Assembly: GCF_923077115.1 (NCBI RefSeq)
Contig: NZ_CAKLPX010000003.1
Span: 372,001 to 436,000 of the forward strand
Length of the DNA stretch: 64,000 bases
Source: Sinobacterium norvegicum
GTDB lineage: Bacteria; Pseudomonadota; Gammaproteobacteria; Pseudomonadales; Sinobacteriaceae
Direction of reading: 5' to 3'
The notes beneath the pieces are model-generated. The model had not been told where the DNA came from. It searched no databases and saw nothing but the letters and a program-made list of their open reading frames with translations. A program made the position numbers and the translations under genes. Positions 9,556 to 19,947 of the stretch are shown one piece after another (the stretch's first letter is position 1; each line of letters starts with the position of its first letter).

Positions 9556-12500
9556 ATGTTAATACTGCCAGGCACTTCTGCCCTATCCGAGTTCCGTATC
9601 CAAAAGTTACTAGCTCGAATACAACAGCAGGTTGAATCTGTTTCTAGTCTGTATGCTGAATTTGTTCATTTCGCCGACGTCGAAGGCGAGCTGTCTAGTG
9701 AGCATTACCAAACCTTAGAGCAGCTGTTAACTTACGGCCCAAAAGATGAGCACGGTGAGGCGGAGGGTGAGTTGTTTCTTGCTGTACCCCGCCCGGGCAC
9801 AATTTCCCCTTGGTCGAGTAAGTCGACCGATATTGCGCGTAACTGTGAGCTGACGCAGGTCAAGCGTCTAGAGCGTGGTATCGCTTATTTTGTTACCGCC
9901 GAGACTGAGTTGAATGCCGAGCAAAAGGCGGCAATCACCGCCCTTGTTCACGATCGCATGGTTGAGGTGGTATTGGCCGAGTTTGAACAGGCGCAGCAGT
10001 TGTTCGTTGCCGATGTCCCGGCCCCCCTCGAAAATGTCGATGTTCTAGCAGGCGGTAAGGCGGCCTTGGCAGAGGCTAATACCCGCCTTGGCTTGGCACT
10101 GGCTGATGATGAAATTGATTATCTGGTCGACAGCTTTGTTGGCCTGGGTCGTAACCCCAGCGACGTTGAATTGATGATGTTTGCGCAGGCAAACTCTGAG
10201 CATTGTCGCCACAAGATTTTTAACGCAGATTGGACTATCGATGGTGAGCAGCAGTCGCATTCATTGTTTAAGATGATTAAAAACACTAACGAGGTTGGTG
10301 GTGAGGGCGTGCTGAGTGCCTACTCTGATAACGCTGCTGTCGTTGCCGGTCATGAGGGGGGGCGTTTCTATGCCGACCCTGAAACCCATGCCTACAGTTA
10401 TAGTCATGAGCCGATTCATCTATTGATGAAGGTTGAGACGCATAACCACCCCACGGCTATTTCGCCTTTCTCCGGTGCCGGTACCGGCAGTGGCGGGGAG
10501 ATCCGTGATGAGGGTGCGGTTGGCCGCGGCTCAAAGCCAAAGGTGGGTCTGACCGGTTATACCGTATCCAACCTTAAAATACCCGGCTTCGAGCAGCCCT
10601 GGGAAGTGGACTACGGCAAGCCTGATCGTATCGTCACCGCCCTGGATATTATGACCGAGGGGCCTCTCGGTGGTGCGGCCTTTAACAATGAATTCGGTCG
10701 CCCGAACATCTGTGGCTATTTCCGTACCTTCGAAGAGCAGGCCAACGGTGCCAACGGCTTCGAAGTTCGCGGCTACCACAAGCCAATTATGCTGGCCGGT
10801 GGCTACGGTAATATCCGTGCCGATCATGTCGATAAGCCAGAATTTGATGCCGGTTGTAAGCTGATTGTACTCGGTGGTCCGGCGATGCAGATTGGTCTTG
10901 GTGGTGGTGCCGCCTCATCAATGACCTCGGGTGCCTCAAGCGCCGATCTGGATTTTGCCTCCGTGCAGCGTCAAAACCCTGAGATCGAGCGTCGCTGCCA
11001 AGAGGTTATCGACCGCTGCTGGGGTTACGGTGACGCCAACCCCATTGCCTTTATTCACGATGTTGGCGCCGGCGGCTTATCGAATGCCTTCCCAGAATTG
11101 GTCAAAGATGGCGGTCGTGGTGGTCACTTCGAACTGCGTAATATTCCCAATGACGAGCCAGGCATGTCGCCATTAGCGATCTGGTGTAACGAGTCGCAGG
11201 AGCGTTATGTACTGGCTGTTAAGCCTGAGGATTTGGCTCGTTTTGAAGCCCTGTGCCAACGCGAGCGTTGCCCATACGCCGTGGTAGGTGAGGCAACAGA
11301 GGAACACCACCTGACGCTTGGCGATAGCCACTTTGATAATAAGCCGGTCGATCTACCGATGTCGGTGCTGTTTGGCAAGGCGCCAAAGATGCACCGCGAA
11401 GTGACTCGTCAAAGCTATGACATGCCCGAGCTCGATTTCACCGGCGTCAGTGTCAGCGAGGCAGTTGATCGTGTCTTGTCGCTGCCAACTGTTGCTTCTA
11501 AAAGTTTCTTAATCACCATTGGTGACCGCAGTATTACCGGTATGGTGCACCGCGATCAAATGGTTGGCCCCTGGCAGGTGCCCGTCGCAGACTGCGCGGT
11601 GACCACGGTCAGTTATGATTCCTATGCCGGCGAAGCGATGTCGATGGGTGAGCGCACGCCGATGGCGTTGATCGACAGCCCTGCATCGGGTCGTATGGCT
11701 ATCGCCGAGGCACTGACCAATATTGCCTCGACCCGTATTGCCGACATCAAGGATATTAAGCTGTCGGCTAACTGGATGTGTGCCGCTGGTCACCCCGGTG
11801 AAGATGAGAAACTTTACGATACGGTGAAGGCGGTAGGCATGGAATTGTGCCCAGAACTGGGTATTACCATTCCCGTCGGTAAAGACTCGATGTCGATGCG
11901 CACGGCTTGGCAGCAAGACGGCGAAGACCGCTCTGTCACCGCGCCCATGTCGCTGGTAATTACTGCATTCAGCCCGGTTGCCGATGTGCGCAAGACGGTA
12001 ACCCCGCAGTTGCGTACCGACCTTGGCGAGACAACATTATTGTTAGTGGATTTGGGTGCCGGCAAGAATCGTCTTGGCGCCTCCTGTTTGGCTCAGGTTT
12101 ATCAGCAGGTGGGTAATACTGCTGCCGATATCGACAATGCGGCACAGCTCAAGGGGTTCTTTGAGTCGGTGCAACAGCTGCTCGAGCAGGAGCAGTTGAT
12201 CGCCTATCACGACCGCTCCGATGGCGGTCTGTTAACCACCTTGGTTGAAATGGCCTTTGCCGGCCGCTGCGGTCTTGATATCACCCTGCCTGCGACAGCC
12301 AATGCTGATTGCAGCACTGTGTTACCGGTGCTGTTTAATGAGGAGGCCGGTGCGGTATTGCAGGTGGCTAACGCCGATCTCGATGCGGTTATGGCGGTCT
12401 TTGAGGCGTCGGGTATCGCCAATCTTGTCCATGCGATCGGTACGGTTAACGATCATGAGGCGATTGAGATCAAGGCTGCTGATAAGAGTGTCTACAAATC

Positions 12501-13458
12501 AACCCGAGCGGCATTGCAGCAAACTTGGGCGCAGACCAGTTATCGCGTGCAGTCTCGTCGCGACAACCCAGAGTGTGCCGAGCAAGAGTTTGCCACGCTG
12601 AGCGACGGCAACCCCGGTTTATCCAGCAGCCTGAGCTTCGACATCAACGACGATGTTGCTGCGTCATTGATCGGCAGTGGTGAAAAGCCTGCGATTGCGG
12701 TGCTACGAGAGCAGGGTGTCAACGGTCAGATTGAAATGGCGGCGGCCTTTGATAGGGCGGGCTTTGTCGCCACCGATGTTCATATGAGTGATTTATTAGC
12801 CGGCAAGGTTGATCTGGCGGACTTCCAAGGCTTGGTGGCCTGTGGTGGTTTCTCCTATGGTGATGTCCTTGGTGCCGGTGAAGGCTGGGCTAAGAGCATA
12901 CTGTTCAACCCCCAGGTGCGGGACAACTTCAAGCGTTTCTTCCACCGTGAAGACACCTTTGCTCTCGGTGTTTGTAACGGTTGTCAGATGATGTCTAACT
13001 TGAAAGAGTTGATTCCGGGTGCTGAAGACTGGCCGCGATTTGTACGCAATAACAGTGAGCAGTTCGAGGCTCGTTTCTCGCTGCTGCAGGTGCAGGATTC
13101 GCCCGCTCAGTTGTTGTCAGGTATGTCGAGTTCTCATATGCCTGTTGCCATTGCGCACGGCGAAGGTCGTGCCGAGTTTGCCAACCAAGAGGCCTTCGAT
13201 AAACTCAATAACAGCGGCCAGGTAGCACTGCGTTACATCGATAATAACTTGGATGTGACGGAGTCCTACCCAGCTAACCCTAATGGTTCTCCCGCAGGTA
13301 TCGCTGGCGTGACCAGTAAGGATGGTCGTGTGATGATTATGATGCCGCATCCGGAGCGGGTTTTCCGTACGGTGCAAAATTCATGGGCACCAGAGAGTTG
13401 GCAGGAGGATGCGCCGTGGATGCGTCTATTCCGCAACGCCAGAGTGTTCAGCGGCTAG
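9556..13458 (+). CDS. purL: Phosphoribosylformylglycinamidine synthase, single-chain
   Basis: About 1300 residues, the large single-chain PurL of gammaproteobacteria. The N-terminal region begins [15 protein letters not shown], resembling the E. coli N-terminus. The synthase domains include [15 protein letters not shown]. The C-terminal glutaminase has its cysteine in [10 protein letters not shown] and the PHPERVFR motif. It makes FGAM from FGAR, ATP and glutamine in purine synthesis. The ATG at 9556 is preferred to an in-frame TTG at 9547, because AGGGG at 9539-9543 is too close to the TTG. A strong terminator follows. Confidence 0.96.
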   Translation: MLILPGTSALSEFRIQKLLARIQQQVESVSSLYAEFVHFADVEGELSSEHYQTLEQLLTYGPKDEHGEAEGELFLAVPRPGTISPWSSKSTDIARNCELTQVKRLERGIAYFVTAETELNAEQKAAITALVHDRMVEVVLAEFEQAQQLFVADVPAPLENVDVLAGGKAALAEANTRLGLALADDEIDYLVDSFVGLGRNPSDVELMMFAQANSEHCRHKIFNADWTIDGEQQSHSLFKMIKNTNEVGGEGVLSAYSDNAAVVAGHEGGRFYADPETHAYSYSHEPIHLLMKVETHNHPTAISPFSGAGTGSGGEIRDEGAVGRGSKPKVGLTGYTVSNLKIPGFEQPWEVDYGKPDRIVTALDIMTEGPLGGAAFNNEFGRPNICGYFRTFEEQANGANGFEVRGYHKPIMLAGGYGNIRADHVDKPEFDAGCKLIVLGGPAMQIGLGGGAASSMTSGASSADLDFASVQRQNPEIERRCQEVIDRCWGYGDANPIAFIHDVGAGGLSNAFPELVKDGGRGGHFELRNIPNDEPGMSPLAIWCNESQERYVLAVKPEDLARFEALCQRERCPYAVVGEATEEHHLTLGDSHFDNKPVDLPMSVLFGKAPKMHREVTRQSYDMPELDFTGVSVSEAVDRVLSLPTVASKSFLITIGDRSITGMVHRDQMVGPWQVPVADCAVTTVSYDSYAGEAMSMGERTPMALIDSPASGRMAIAEALTNIASTRIADIKDIKLSANWMCAAGHPGEDEKLYDTVKAVGMELCPELGITIPVGKDSMSMRTAWQQDGEDRSVTAPMSLVITAFSPVADVRKTVTPQLRTDLGETTLLLVDLGAGKNRLGASCLAQVYQQVGNTAADIDNAAQLKGFFESVQQLLEQEQLIAYHDRSDGGLLTTLVEMAFAGRCGLDITLPATANADCSTVLPVLFNEEAGAVLQVANADLDAVMAVFEASGIANLVHAIGTVNDHEAIEIKAADKSVYKSTRAALQQTWAQTSYRVQSRRDNPECAEQEFATLSDGNPGLSSSLSFDINDDVAASLIGSGEKPAIAVLREQGVNGQIEMAAAFDRAGFVATDVHMSDLLAGKVDLADFQGLVACGGFSYGDVLGAGEGWAKSILFNPQVRDNFKRFFHREDTFALGVCNGCQMMSNLKELIPGAEDWPRFVRNNSEQFEARFSLLQVQDSPAQLLSGMSSSHMPVAIAHGEGRAEFANQEAFDKLNNSGQVALRYIDNNLDVTESYPANPNGSPAGIAGVTSKDGRVMIMMPHPERVFRTVQNSWAPESWQEDAPWMRLFRNARVFSG

Positions 13459-13477
13459 AATGGTTGTTTAAACATTA

Positions 13478-13507
13478 AAAAAACGGGGCTATTTAGCCCC
13501 GTTTTTT
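13478..13507 (+). terminator. Intrinsic terminator after purL
   Basis: A perfect 12-bp stem (13480-13491 with 13494-13505) centred on CGGGGCTA/TAGCCCCG with a two-base loop runs into Ts. It ends 184 bp before the preferred secD start. Confidence 0.9.
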
Positions 13508-13691
13508 GTTGCTGGCCAGTGACTGCCGCTATAAATAAGTGTTATTGGCTAAATCTGCTGCCGGTATGGTGATTGTGGCGTTGTTGCTGGCGTCGATTTG
13601 TACCATAATGGTTGCCGCTTATTCGTTAGCGCCGTCGAACCGCAGTCATAAGAAAGCTGTGTCGGCCAGATTGCTCATTATTGGAATTAAC

Positions 13692-15548
13692 ATGTTAAAC
13701 AAGTATCCACTGTGGAAATACCTCTTAATCTTGATGGTGGTGGCGATAGGCCTGATCTATTCCGCCCCTAACTTATACCGCCCCGACCCTGCTGTGCAGA
13801 TGTCTCATGAGAGCGGCAACGATATCGAACAGGCGACGCTAACTCGGGTGACTCAAGCCTTGAGCGAGGCAGGTGTCGAGTATTTCGGTGACCAGATCAA
13901 CGGTAAGAACGCTATTATCCGCGTGAATTCAGGCGAGGCGCAACTACGGGCCAAATCGATTGCTCAGCGTATTCTCGGCGATGAATATATTGTCGCTATC
14001 AACCTCGCTGAGACCACGCCAGAGTGGTTGCGCAGCTGGGGAGCCGAGCCGATGAAGCTCGGTCTCGACCTGAGTGGTGGTGTTCACTTCCTGCTTGAGG
14101 TCGATACCCATTCGGCGGTCTTGAAGCGACAGGAAACAAATCTGACCGAGATAAAACGCCTGATGCGTACTGAGCGTATCCGCGGTTTGGCCAATCTTAA
14201 TGGTGGCGAAATCCGCCTGCGTTTTTCTGACGAAGAGACGCGCAGCGAGGCATCGACTGCGATTCGTAAAGAGTATCCAAACCTAGAGCGTCGCTTAGAA
14301 GAGCGTGGTGAATATTTCTGGTTGCTGGTTAATATCAGTGCCTCTGAGATTCAGCAAATTGAAGATCATGCCGTGAATCAAAACTTAACCACCCTGCGTA
14401 ATCGCGTTAATGAGCTGGGTGTTTCTGAGCCGCTGGTGGCTAAACAGGGCCGCAATCGTATTGTGGTTGAGCTACCGGGTGTGCAGGATACTGCCCAGGC
14501 TAAGAACATTCTCGGCAAGACAGCAACACTTGAATTTAGGCTGGAAGCCAAGCCCGATGCACTGGCATCGACGAAAGAGCAGTTTGATTTCCGCAACCCA
14601 GAGGGGGGGCGCCCCAGTGCTTATTTGAATCGTCAAATGGTGATCAGCGGTGAAAATGTGCAAGATGCCCGCTCTGCCTTTGATGAGAATGGTCGCCCGC
14701 AGGTGAGTATTACCCTCGATGGTAACGGTGGTACGCTGATGAATCACGCGACACGCAAGGCCATTGGCGAGCGTTTAGGTGTGTTATTCGTCGAGCGTAA
14801 GTCACGCACTATCGGCTATGAGCTCGACGAGAATGGACTCGAGCAGCCGATTAAACAGAACTATGACAATAAAGAAATTATCAGTCTGGCAACAGTCCAG
14901 TCGGCCCTCGGTGTGCAGTTTAGAATCACCGGTTTAAGCAGCTCTAAAGAAGCCTCAGATCTCGCCTTGTTATTGCGCGCTGGTGCCTTGGCAGCGCCGC
15001 TCGACTTTGTTGAAGAGCGAACAGTGGGGCCATCGCTGGGTGCTGAAAATATTTCAATGGGTGTTCTGTCTGTGCAGGTCGGTCTTGGCTTGGTCGTCAT
15101 TTTTATGCTGCTTTATTACAAGGTCTTTGGTCTGTTGGCCAATATTGCGCTGGCGACAAACCTGGTGCTGCTGATTTCACTGATGTCGATTCTGGGTGCC
15201 ACGCTGACGCTGCCGGGTATTGCCGGTATTGTCTTGACCGTGGGTATGGCGGTGGATGCCAATGTACTCATTTTCTCGCGCATTAAGGAAGAGTTGGCCG
15301 CAGGGGCCAGGCCGGCAGTGGCGATAAACTCTGGTTTTGAGCGTGCTGTGGTCACCATTTTTGATGCCAACATCACCACCTTGTTAGTTGCTGTCATTCT
15401 TTATGCTGTTGGCACCGGGCCGATCAAAGGCTTTGCCGTTACCTTGGCGCTGGGTATTATGACGTCAATGTTTACTGCCATTGTTGGTACGCGGGCATTG
15501 ATCAATCTTACCCACGGCAGAAGCCAGTTGAAGAAACTGTGGATTTAA
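13692..15548 (+). CDS. secD: Protein translocase subunit SecD
   Basis: From the ATG at 13692 the product has 618 residues and starts MLNKYPLWKYLL, lining up with E. coli SecD (615). It has an N-terminal membrane helix, the large periplasmic P1 domain (MKLGLDLSGGVHFLLEVD, then RNRVNELGVSEPLV) and a C-terminal five-helix bundle with GMAVDANVLIFSRIKEE. SecDF uses the proton gradient to pull exported proteins across the inner membrane. GGA six bases upstream supports this start. The frame stays open 51 codons further up to a GTG at 13539, which has no visible ribosome site. yajC, which normally precedes secD, is not here. Confidence 0.95.
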   Translation: MLNKYPLWKYLLILMVVAIGLIYSAPNLYRPDPAVQMSHESGNDIEQATLTRVTQALSEAGVEYFGDQINGKNAIIRVNSGEAQLRAKSIAQRILGDEYIVAINLAETTPEWLRSWGAEPMKLGLDLSGGVHFLLEVDTHSAVLKRQETNLTEIKRLMRTERIRGLANLNGGEIRLRFSDEETRSEASTAIRKEYPNLERRLEERGEYFWLLVNISASEIQQIEDHAVNQNLTTLRNRVNELGVSEPLVAKQGRNRIVVELPGVQDTAQAKNILGKTATLEFRLEAKPDALASTKEQFDFRNPEGGRPSAYLNRQMVISGENVQDARSAFDENGRPQVSITLDGNGGTLMNHATRKAIGERLGVLFVERKSRTIGYELDENGLEQPIKQNYDNKEIISLATVQSALGVQFRITGLSSSKEASDLALLLRAGALAAPLDFVEERTVGPSLGAENISMGVLSVQVGLGLVVIFMLLYYKVFGLLANIALATNLVLLISLMSILGATLTLPGIAGIVLTVGMAVDANVLIFSRIKEELAAGARPAVAINSGFERAVVTIFDANITTLLVAVILYAVGTGPIKGFAVTLALGIMTSMFTAIVGTRALINLTHGRSQLKKLWI

Positions 15549-15628
15549 TCGTCAGCGATTAGAACGCATTCGGGGCCGCTTCGGCGGCACACACTAGATA
15601 TTACAATAAAGGTCAGATCAGCAACGAT

Positions 15629-16552
15629 ATGTCCAAAGCAATAAAGATTATTCCATTCATGTCCTACCGCATGGTGGCGACAATATTCTCAGCGCTGTTA
15701 GTGTTGGGATCGATTACATCGCTGGCGGTTCAGGGTCTGAACTTCGGCTTAGATTTTACCGGTGGCACCCAGATAGAGGTGTATTACGATAAGCCCGTGC
15801 CGCTGGAGCAGGTGCGAGAAACCCTCGATAGCAATGGCTATGGCGGCGCTGTTGTGGTCAATTTCGGTTCCGATCGTGATGTCTTGGTGCGTTTGGCTCA
15901 GGGCTTTGACGACAAGGCCGGTGCCGATATGGTTGCGCTGTTAGAGCAGAGTGCCGGTGTTCATGTCGAGTTAAAGCGTATCGAGTTTGTCGGCCCGCAG
16001 GTCGGTGAAGAGTTGCGAGAGCAGGGTGGTTTAGCGCTGCTATTGGCATTGGCGATGGTGATGATTTATGTCGGTATTCGCTTCCAGTTTAAATTTGCTG
16101 TTGGTGCCGTGGCGGCACTAGGGCATGACGTTATTATTGCGCTGGGTGTTTTTTCGGTGTTGCAGCTGAATTTTGACTTGACCGTATTAGCCGCTTTGTT
16201 GGCGCTGATTGGTTACTCGCTCAATGATACTATTGTGGTGTCGGATAGAATCCGGGAGAACTTCCGTAAGATTCGCAAGGGCGATGCAGAGCATGTTATT
16301 AATGTGTCGCTGTCAGAGGTGCTGGGCCGAACTTTGGTTACCTCGGCGACGACTTTGCTGGTCTTGATTGCCTTGTTTTACTGGGGCGGAGAAATGATTC
16401 ATGGTTTTGCCACATCGTTGTTGATTGGTGTGACGGTGGGTACTTACTCTTCGATTTATGTGGCGGCGAATATATTGATTCGGATGAATATCACCCGGGA
16501 AGATTTGATGCCACCAGAAAAAACTGAGGCCGATGTCGACGACAGACCGTAA
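15629..16552 (+). CDS. secF: Protein translocase subunit SecF
   Basis: A 307-residue partner of SecD encoded 80 bp downstream. It has an N-terminal helix, a short periplasmic domain (NFGLDFTGGTQIEV) and a helical bundle with the conserved GYSLNDTIVVSDRIREN. It forms the SecDF(YajC) complex with SecYEG in the inner membrane and supports late steps of export. A strong convergent terminator follows directly. Confidence 0.95.
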   Translation: MSKAIKIIPFMSYRMVATIFSALLVLGSITSLAVQGLNFGLDFTGGTQIEVYYDKPVPLEQVRETLDSNGYGGAVVVNFGSDRDVLVRLAQGFDDKAGADMVALLEQSAGVHVELKRIEFVGPQVGEELREQGGLALLLALAMVMIYVGIRFQFKFAVGAVAALGHDVIIALGVFSVLQLNFDLTVLAALLALIGYSLNDTIVVSDRIRENFRKIRKGDAEHVINVSLSEVLGRTLVTSATTLLVLIALFYWGGEMIHGFATSLLIGVTVGTYSSIYVAANILIRMNITREDLMPPEKTEADVDDRP

Positions 16553-16567
16553 ACGCTATCGTTGTTG

Positions 16568-16603
16568 AAAAAGCCCAATCGCGACAGCGGTTGGGCTTTT
16601 TTA
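16568..16603. terminator. Bidirectional terminator between secF and the antiporter gene
   Basis: A 14-bp stem with one G-T pair (16569-16582 with 16587-16600) and a GACA loop has A-runs on the left and T-runs on the right. It can therefore stop transcription from both convergent genes. It touches the antiporter stop codon at 16601. Confidence 0.85.
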
Positions 16604-17914
16604 TTGTTGACCTTTTGCTCGGGTGGTACCGGAGTTAGCGGATGTGCCTTCGAGTTGTTTGGCTTTTTCGATCATCGGGGTAATGGTCAGCCCTTGAATT
16701 AGAATAGAAAAAACCACGACGGAAAATGTCATCACCAAGATGATCTCGCTTACGTCGATGTTGTGCTCAGGCACTATCATTATGCCCTTGGGTACTGACA
16801 TCGCCAGGGCTAAGGCGAGGCCGCCGCGTAAACCGCCCCAGGTGAGAATTTTTTCTGACAACGGGTTGTAGTGGCGAAGCCGTCTGAAGCCGATGTAGGG
16901 AATGGCTACGCTGCAATAGCGGCTGAACAAAACCAAAGGCACTGCGATCAGCATTAACAGTAAATCCTCCCGGTGGAAGCTTAAGGTGAGCATCACCAAG
17001 CCAATCAGTAGGAATAATAAACTGTTTAAAAATTCATCGATCAGCGACCAGAATTTATCGAGACTATTTCCCCCCTCCTCGCTGAATCCGTCTTTGCGCG
17101 TCCAATTGCCGATCATAATCCCAGAGACGACCATTGCTAATGGCCCAGACACCTCGAGCATAAAAGAGAGGGCGTAACCGCTGGTGGGTATGATCATGGT
17201 AAGAAGAAGCTGCATGTGAGTGCCGGCAGCGGCACGGATCAGCAGGTGAAAAATCAGCCCCAGCACCAACCCATATACGATACCGCCAATTGCCTCTTGG
17301 AGAAATAACTGGCTGACGCTGGCAATAGTGGGGGTGCTTTGGCTGAAGGCAATGCCAGAAATAGTGACAAAAATTACCAAGCCAATACCGTCGTTAAACA
17401 GGGACTCGCCTTCAACCTGTGTGGCAATGCGCCGTGGTGCATTGAGTTGCTTCACTATCGCCATGACGGCAATCGGGTCTGTCGGCGAAATCAGAGCGCC
17501 AAATAATAGGCAGTAAATAAAATTTAAGGGCAGGTTAATGTATTGGCAGAGATAGAAGAGGGCGAAGCCAATAATAAACGTAGAAATCAGCGTGCCACCG
17601 AGGGCGAGCACGGCGATTTCCCATTTTTGATCCTGTAAGTGACTTAGCTTAATGCCAAGGCCGCCAGCGAAGAGTAGAAAGCTTAACACGCCCTTAAGCA
17701 AAAAAGTCTCAAAGTGCAGGTTGTTGATAGTGTGGATGGCGACATCGTTTAAATAAAACCAATCCAGTTGCCCGGCAATAATAATCACTAATGCGAGTGC
17801 GAGGGAGCCTGCGGTGATGGCAATAGTGGCCTGCATCTTAATCAGCTTGCTGTTAATAAAGGCAATGAGAATGGCTGCAGCTGCAAGAAAACAGAAGGTG
17901 TTGTATACCGACAT
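16601..17914 (-). CDS. CPA1-family monovalent cation/proton antiporter
   Basis: A 437-residue membrane protein with about 12 hydrophobic segments. It has the CPA1/NhaP signatures GALISPTDPIAVMAIVKQL and EGESLFNDGIGLV; the acidic residues there carry ion binding in the family. A further helix shows WGGLRGGLALALAM. It probably exchanges Na+ or K+ for H+ across the inner membrane, and the ion cannot be fixed by eye. It lies between secDF and suhB, where pseudomonads usually have no such gene, and reads opposite to secF. Confidence 0.9.
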   Translation of the reverse strand: MSVYNTFCFLAAAAILIAFINSKLIKMQATIAITAGSLALALVIIIAGQLDWFYLNDVAIHTINNLHFETFLLKGVLSFLLFAGGLGIKLSHLQDQKWEIAVLALGGTLISTFIIGFALFYLCQYINLPLNFIYCLLFGALISPTDPIAVMAIVKQLNAPRRIATQVEGESLFNDGIGLVIFVTISGIAFSQSTPTIASVSQLFLQEAIGGIVYGLVLGLIFHLLIRAAAGTHMQLLLTMIIPTSGYALSFMLEVSGPLAMVVSGIMIGNWTRKDGFSEEGGNSLDKFWSLIDEFLNSLLFLLIGLVMLTLSFHREDLLLMLIAVPLVLFSRYCSVAIPYIGFRRLRHYNPLSEKILTWGGLRGGLALALAMSVPKGIMIVPEHNIDVSEIILVMTFSVVVFSILIQGLTITPMIEKAKQLEGTSANSGTTRAKGQQ

Positions 17915-17994
17915 GGGTCGACCTTGTTGTTATTGTCTATGCAGAGTGTAGTGCGGTGTTGCGAGAGGTGTTAAAAAAGAGTGGGGGAGGTGTG

Positions 17995-18027
17995 AAAAAG
18001 CTTATCGGCGACAGGGTCGCCGATAAG
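17995..18027 (-). terminator. Intrinsic terminator of suhB
   Basis: A perfect 12-bp stem (18001-18012 with 18016-18027) with a three-base loop is followed, on the minus strand, by C and five Ts. It lies 13 bp after the suhB stop. Confidence 0.85.
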
Positions 18028-18039
18028 TAAATACAAGAC

Positions 18040-18840
18040 TTATAGGCTGCCCAGGTGGGGGCTAATAGTTTGTAGCATGGCCTTGAAGACCTTTTGCGGG
18101 CCGCAAACAACGTTGCCGCTCTCAAGGTATTTGTGACCACCTTGGAAGTCGCTGATGAAGCCACCGGCTTCGGTCAGAATCAAGGCGCCGGCAGCGATAT
18201 CCCACTGCTGTAGGCCGATTTCCCAGAAGCCGTCGAGTCGGCCGGCGGCAACATAGGCGAGGTCCAGCGAGGCGGCGCCGCCACGACGAATACCGGCGCT
18301 CTTGCCGGCAATAGCCTGAAGGCTATCGGTATAGGCAGCCATGTGAGTGTCGCAGTGGCCGGCAAAAGGAATACCAGTGCCGATAACAGCGCCTTCGAGG
18401 GTGGTGACCTTGCTGACGCGGATACGGCGGCCGTTTAGTTGGGCGCCATTACCGCGGCTGGCGGTGAATTCTTCGCGACGGATTGGGTCGTAGACGACGG
18501 CGTGTTCTAGCTTGCCCTTGTACTGGCAGGCAATAGAAACGGCGTAGTGTGGTATATCACGAACAAAGTTGGTGGTGCCATCGATTGGGTCGATAATCCA
18601 CAGATAGTCTTTGTCGCTGCCTTCGATAAGGCCAGACTCTTCGCCCTGGAAACAGTGGTCAGGGTAGGCCTTCTGTAAATGATAGAGGATTTCTCTCTCA
18701 GCCGATTTGTCTACTTCAGTAACAAAGTCGTTCTCGCCTTTGGATTCGACATCGATATAAGCCAGGTTATCTCTGGCGCGTTCAATAATCTCACCGGCTT
18801 TGCGAGCTGCGCGTAGAGCGATTTTGGTCATCGGTTGCAT
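18040..18840 (-). CDS. suhB: Inositol-1-monophosphatase family protein SuhB
   Basis: A 266-residue enzyme of the inositol monophosphatase fold. Metal-binding motifs are FQGEESG, IDPIDGTTNF and WDIAAGALILTEAGG. In E. coli SuhB dephosphorylates inositol-1-phosphate in vitro and acts in the rRNA antitermination complex. The trmJ gene starts 203 bp away on the other strand, the usual suhB-trmJ neighbourhood. Confidence 0.94.
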   Translation of the reverse strand: MQPMTKIALRAARKAGEIIERARDNLAYIDVESKGENDFVTEVDKSAEREILYHLQKAYPDHCFQGEESGLIEGSDKDYLWIIDPIDGTTNFVRDIPHYAVSIACQYKGKLEHAVVYDPIRREEFTASRGNGAQLNGRRIRVSKVTTLEGAVIGTGIPFAGHCDTHMAAYTDSLQAIAGKSAGIRRGGAASLDLAYVAAGRLDGFWEIGLQQWDIAAGALILTEAGGFISDFQGGHKYLESGNVVCGPQKVFKAMLQTISPHLGSL

Positions 18841-19043
18841 GGAGTTTTTTGCCTCTGAAGCGGGTCTTAAAAATAAGGGGCGGGATTATACCTTGAATAT
18901 TGCCAAGATATTACTAGATTAGCGTAAAAAAACTTATATCAATGATGTGGTCGATAGAATCTGCTAGAATCCATCGCCGTTATTTGGCCGAATTGGCAAT
19001 TATTCACAGATTATACGCGTGTTTAGCGTGATTAGGGCAGCTT

Positions 19044-19796
19044 ATGTTACAGCTTTTAGATCAAGTAAGAATCATTCTTATCAATACCACTCACCCCGGT
19101 AATATCGGTGGCGCTGCCCGCGCAATGAAAAATATGGGGCTCAGCGAGTTGGTGTTGGTTGAGCCCAGGTGCTTTCCGTCTGAGGAGGCTGACAGGCGTG
19201 CGGTCAGCGCCAAGGATATTCTCGATAAGGCGGTGGTTGTCGATACCGTAGAGGAGGCGCTCGAAGGTTGTGGCTTGGTACTGGGTACCAGTGCCCGTGA
19301 ACGCCGTATTCCGTGGCCGTTGTTCGATCCCCGCGACAGCGCCGAGCAGGCCAAACAGTCTTTGCAAAAAGGTAATAAGGTAGCGATTATGTTTGGCCGC
19401 GAAGACCGGGGCTTGACCAACGAAGAGCTGCAGAAATGCCACTTTCATGTTCATATCCCCACCAATGAAGACTACAGCTCGCTCAATTTGGCGGCGGCGG
19501 TTCAGGTGCTGAGCTACGAGTTGCGCATGTCGCTGCTGGGCGAGCACCCGCTTGAGCAGAAGAATGCTGAAGACTGGGATTACGAGTTGGCCGATGCGGG
19601 CGAGGTTGAGAAGATGATGGTGCACTTAGAGCAGGTGCTGACTGAGATCGAATTTCTTGACCCGGAAAACCCCAGGCAGGTAATGGCCCGTTTGCGTCGA
19701 TTATACAATCGTCAGCGCCTCGATACGATGGAGGTTAATATCCTGCGCGGAATATTGGCTAGTACCCAAAAAACCATCGCTAAGTCGCAGAAATAA
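19044..19796 (+). CDS. trmJ: tRNA (cytidine/uridine-2'-O-)-methyltransferase TrmJ
   Basis: A 250-residue SpoU-class (SPOUT) methyltransferase. Motif 1 is in NTTHPGNIGGAARAMKNMG, motif 2 in MFGREDRGLTNEEL and motif 3 in PTNEDYSSLNLAAAVQV. The C-terminal helical extension is typical of TrmJ. It methylates the ribose of position 32 in several tRNAs with SAM. It precedes iscR by about 150 bp; in many relatives cysE lies between them, and here it does not. Confidence 0.93.
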   Translation: MLQLLDQVRIILINTTHPGNIGGAARAMKNMGLSELVLVEPRCFPSEEADRRAVSAKDILDKAVVVDTVEEALEGCGLVLGTSARERRIPWPLFDPRDSAEQAKQSLQKGNKVAIMFGREDRGLTNEELQKCHFHVHIPTNEDYSSLNLAAAVQVLSYELRMSLLGEHPLEQKNAEDWDYELADAGEVEKMMVHLEQVLTEIEFLDPENPRQVMARLRRLYNRQRLDTMEVNILRGILASTQKTIAKSQK

Positions 19797-19852
19797 CCAG
19801 CGATTTACCCCGGAGCAATAGAGGCATATAATTGCCGCGAAATAGCCATATT

Positions 19853-19877
19853 AATCCCGACTAAATTGCTGGGTTTT
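19853..19877 (+). promoter_or_regulatory. Upstream IscR type-1-like binding site
   Basis: Aligned by hand to the published E. coli IscR type-1 consensus (25 bp), this stretch keeps CCCGACTAAATT and GGGTT and matches about 18 of 25 positions. It ends exactly where the second site starts, giving two abutting 25-bp sites as at E. coli iscR. Confidence 0.5.
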
Positions 19878-19902
19878 ATAGTTGACTGTTACGCTGGGTT
19901 AT
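19878..19902 (+). promoter_or_regulatory. IscR type-1-like site overlapping the isc promoter
   Basis: The stretch beginning ATAGTTGACT and ending GGGTTAT matches about 21 of 25 positions of the E. coli type-1 consensus by hand count. It contains the -35 hexamer of the isc promoter, so holo-IscR bound here would block RNA polymerase. This is the expected feedback by [2Fe-2S]-IscR. Confidence 0.65.
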
Positions 19903-19910
19903 TACATAAT
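19882..19910 (+). promoter_or_regulatory. Sigma-70 promoter of the isc operon
   Basis: TTGACT (19882-19887) and CATAAT (19905-19910) are separated by 17 bp, a near-ideal spacing. The iscR start is 38 bp further on. The -35 lies inside the second IscR-like site. Confidence 0.75.
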
Positions 19911-19947
19911 TCTCCTATGTGAAATGATGGCAGTGAGAATACAAAGT

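Noticed and set aside
19056-19625. 189-residue open frame opposite trmJ
   Set aside because: Antisense to conserved trmJ motifs; no ribosome site and no recognisable domain.
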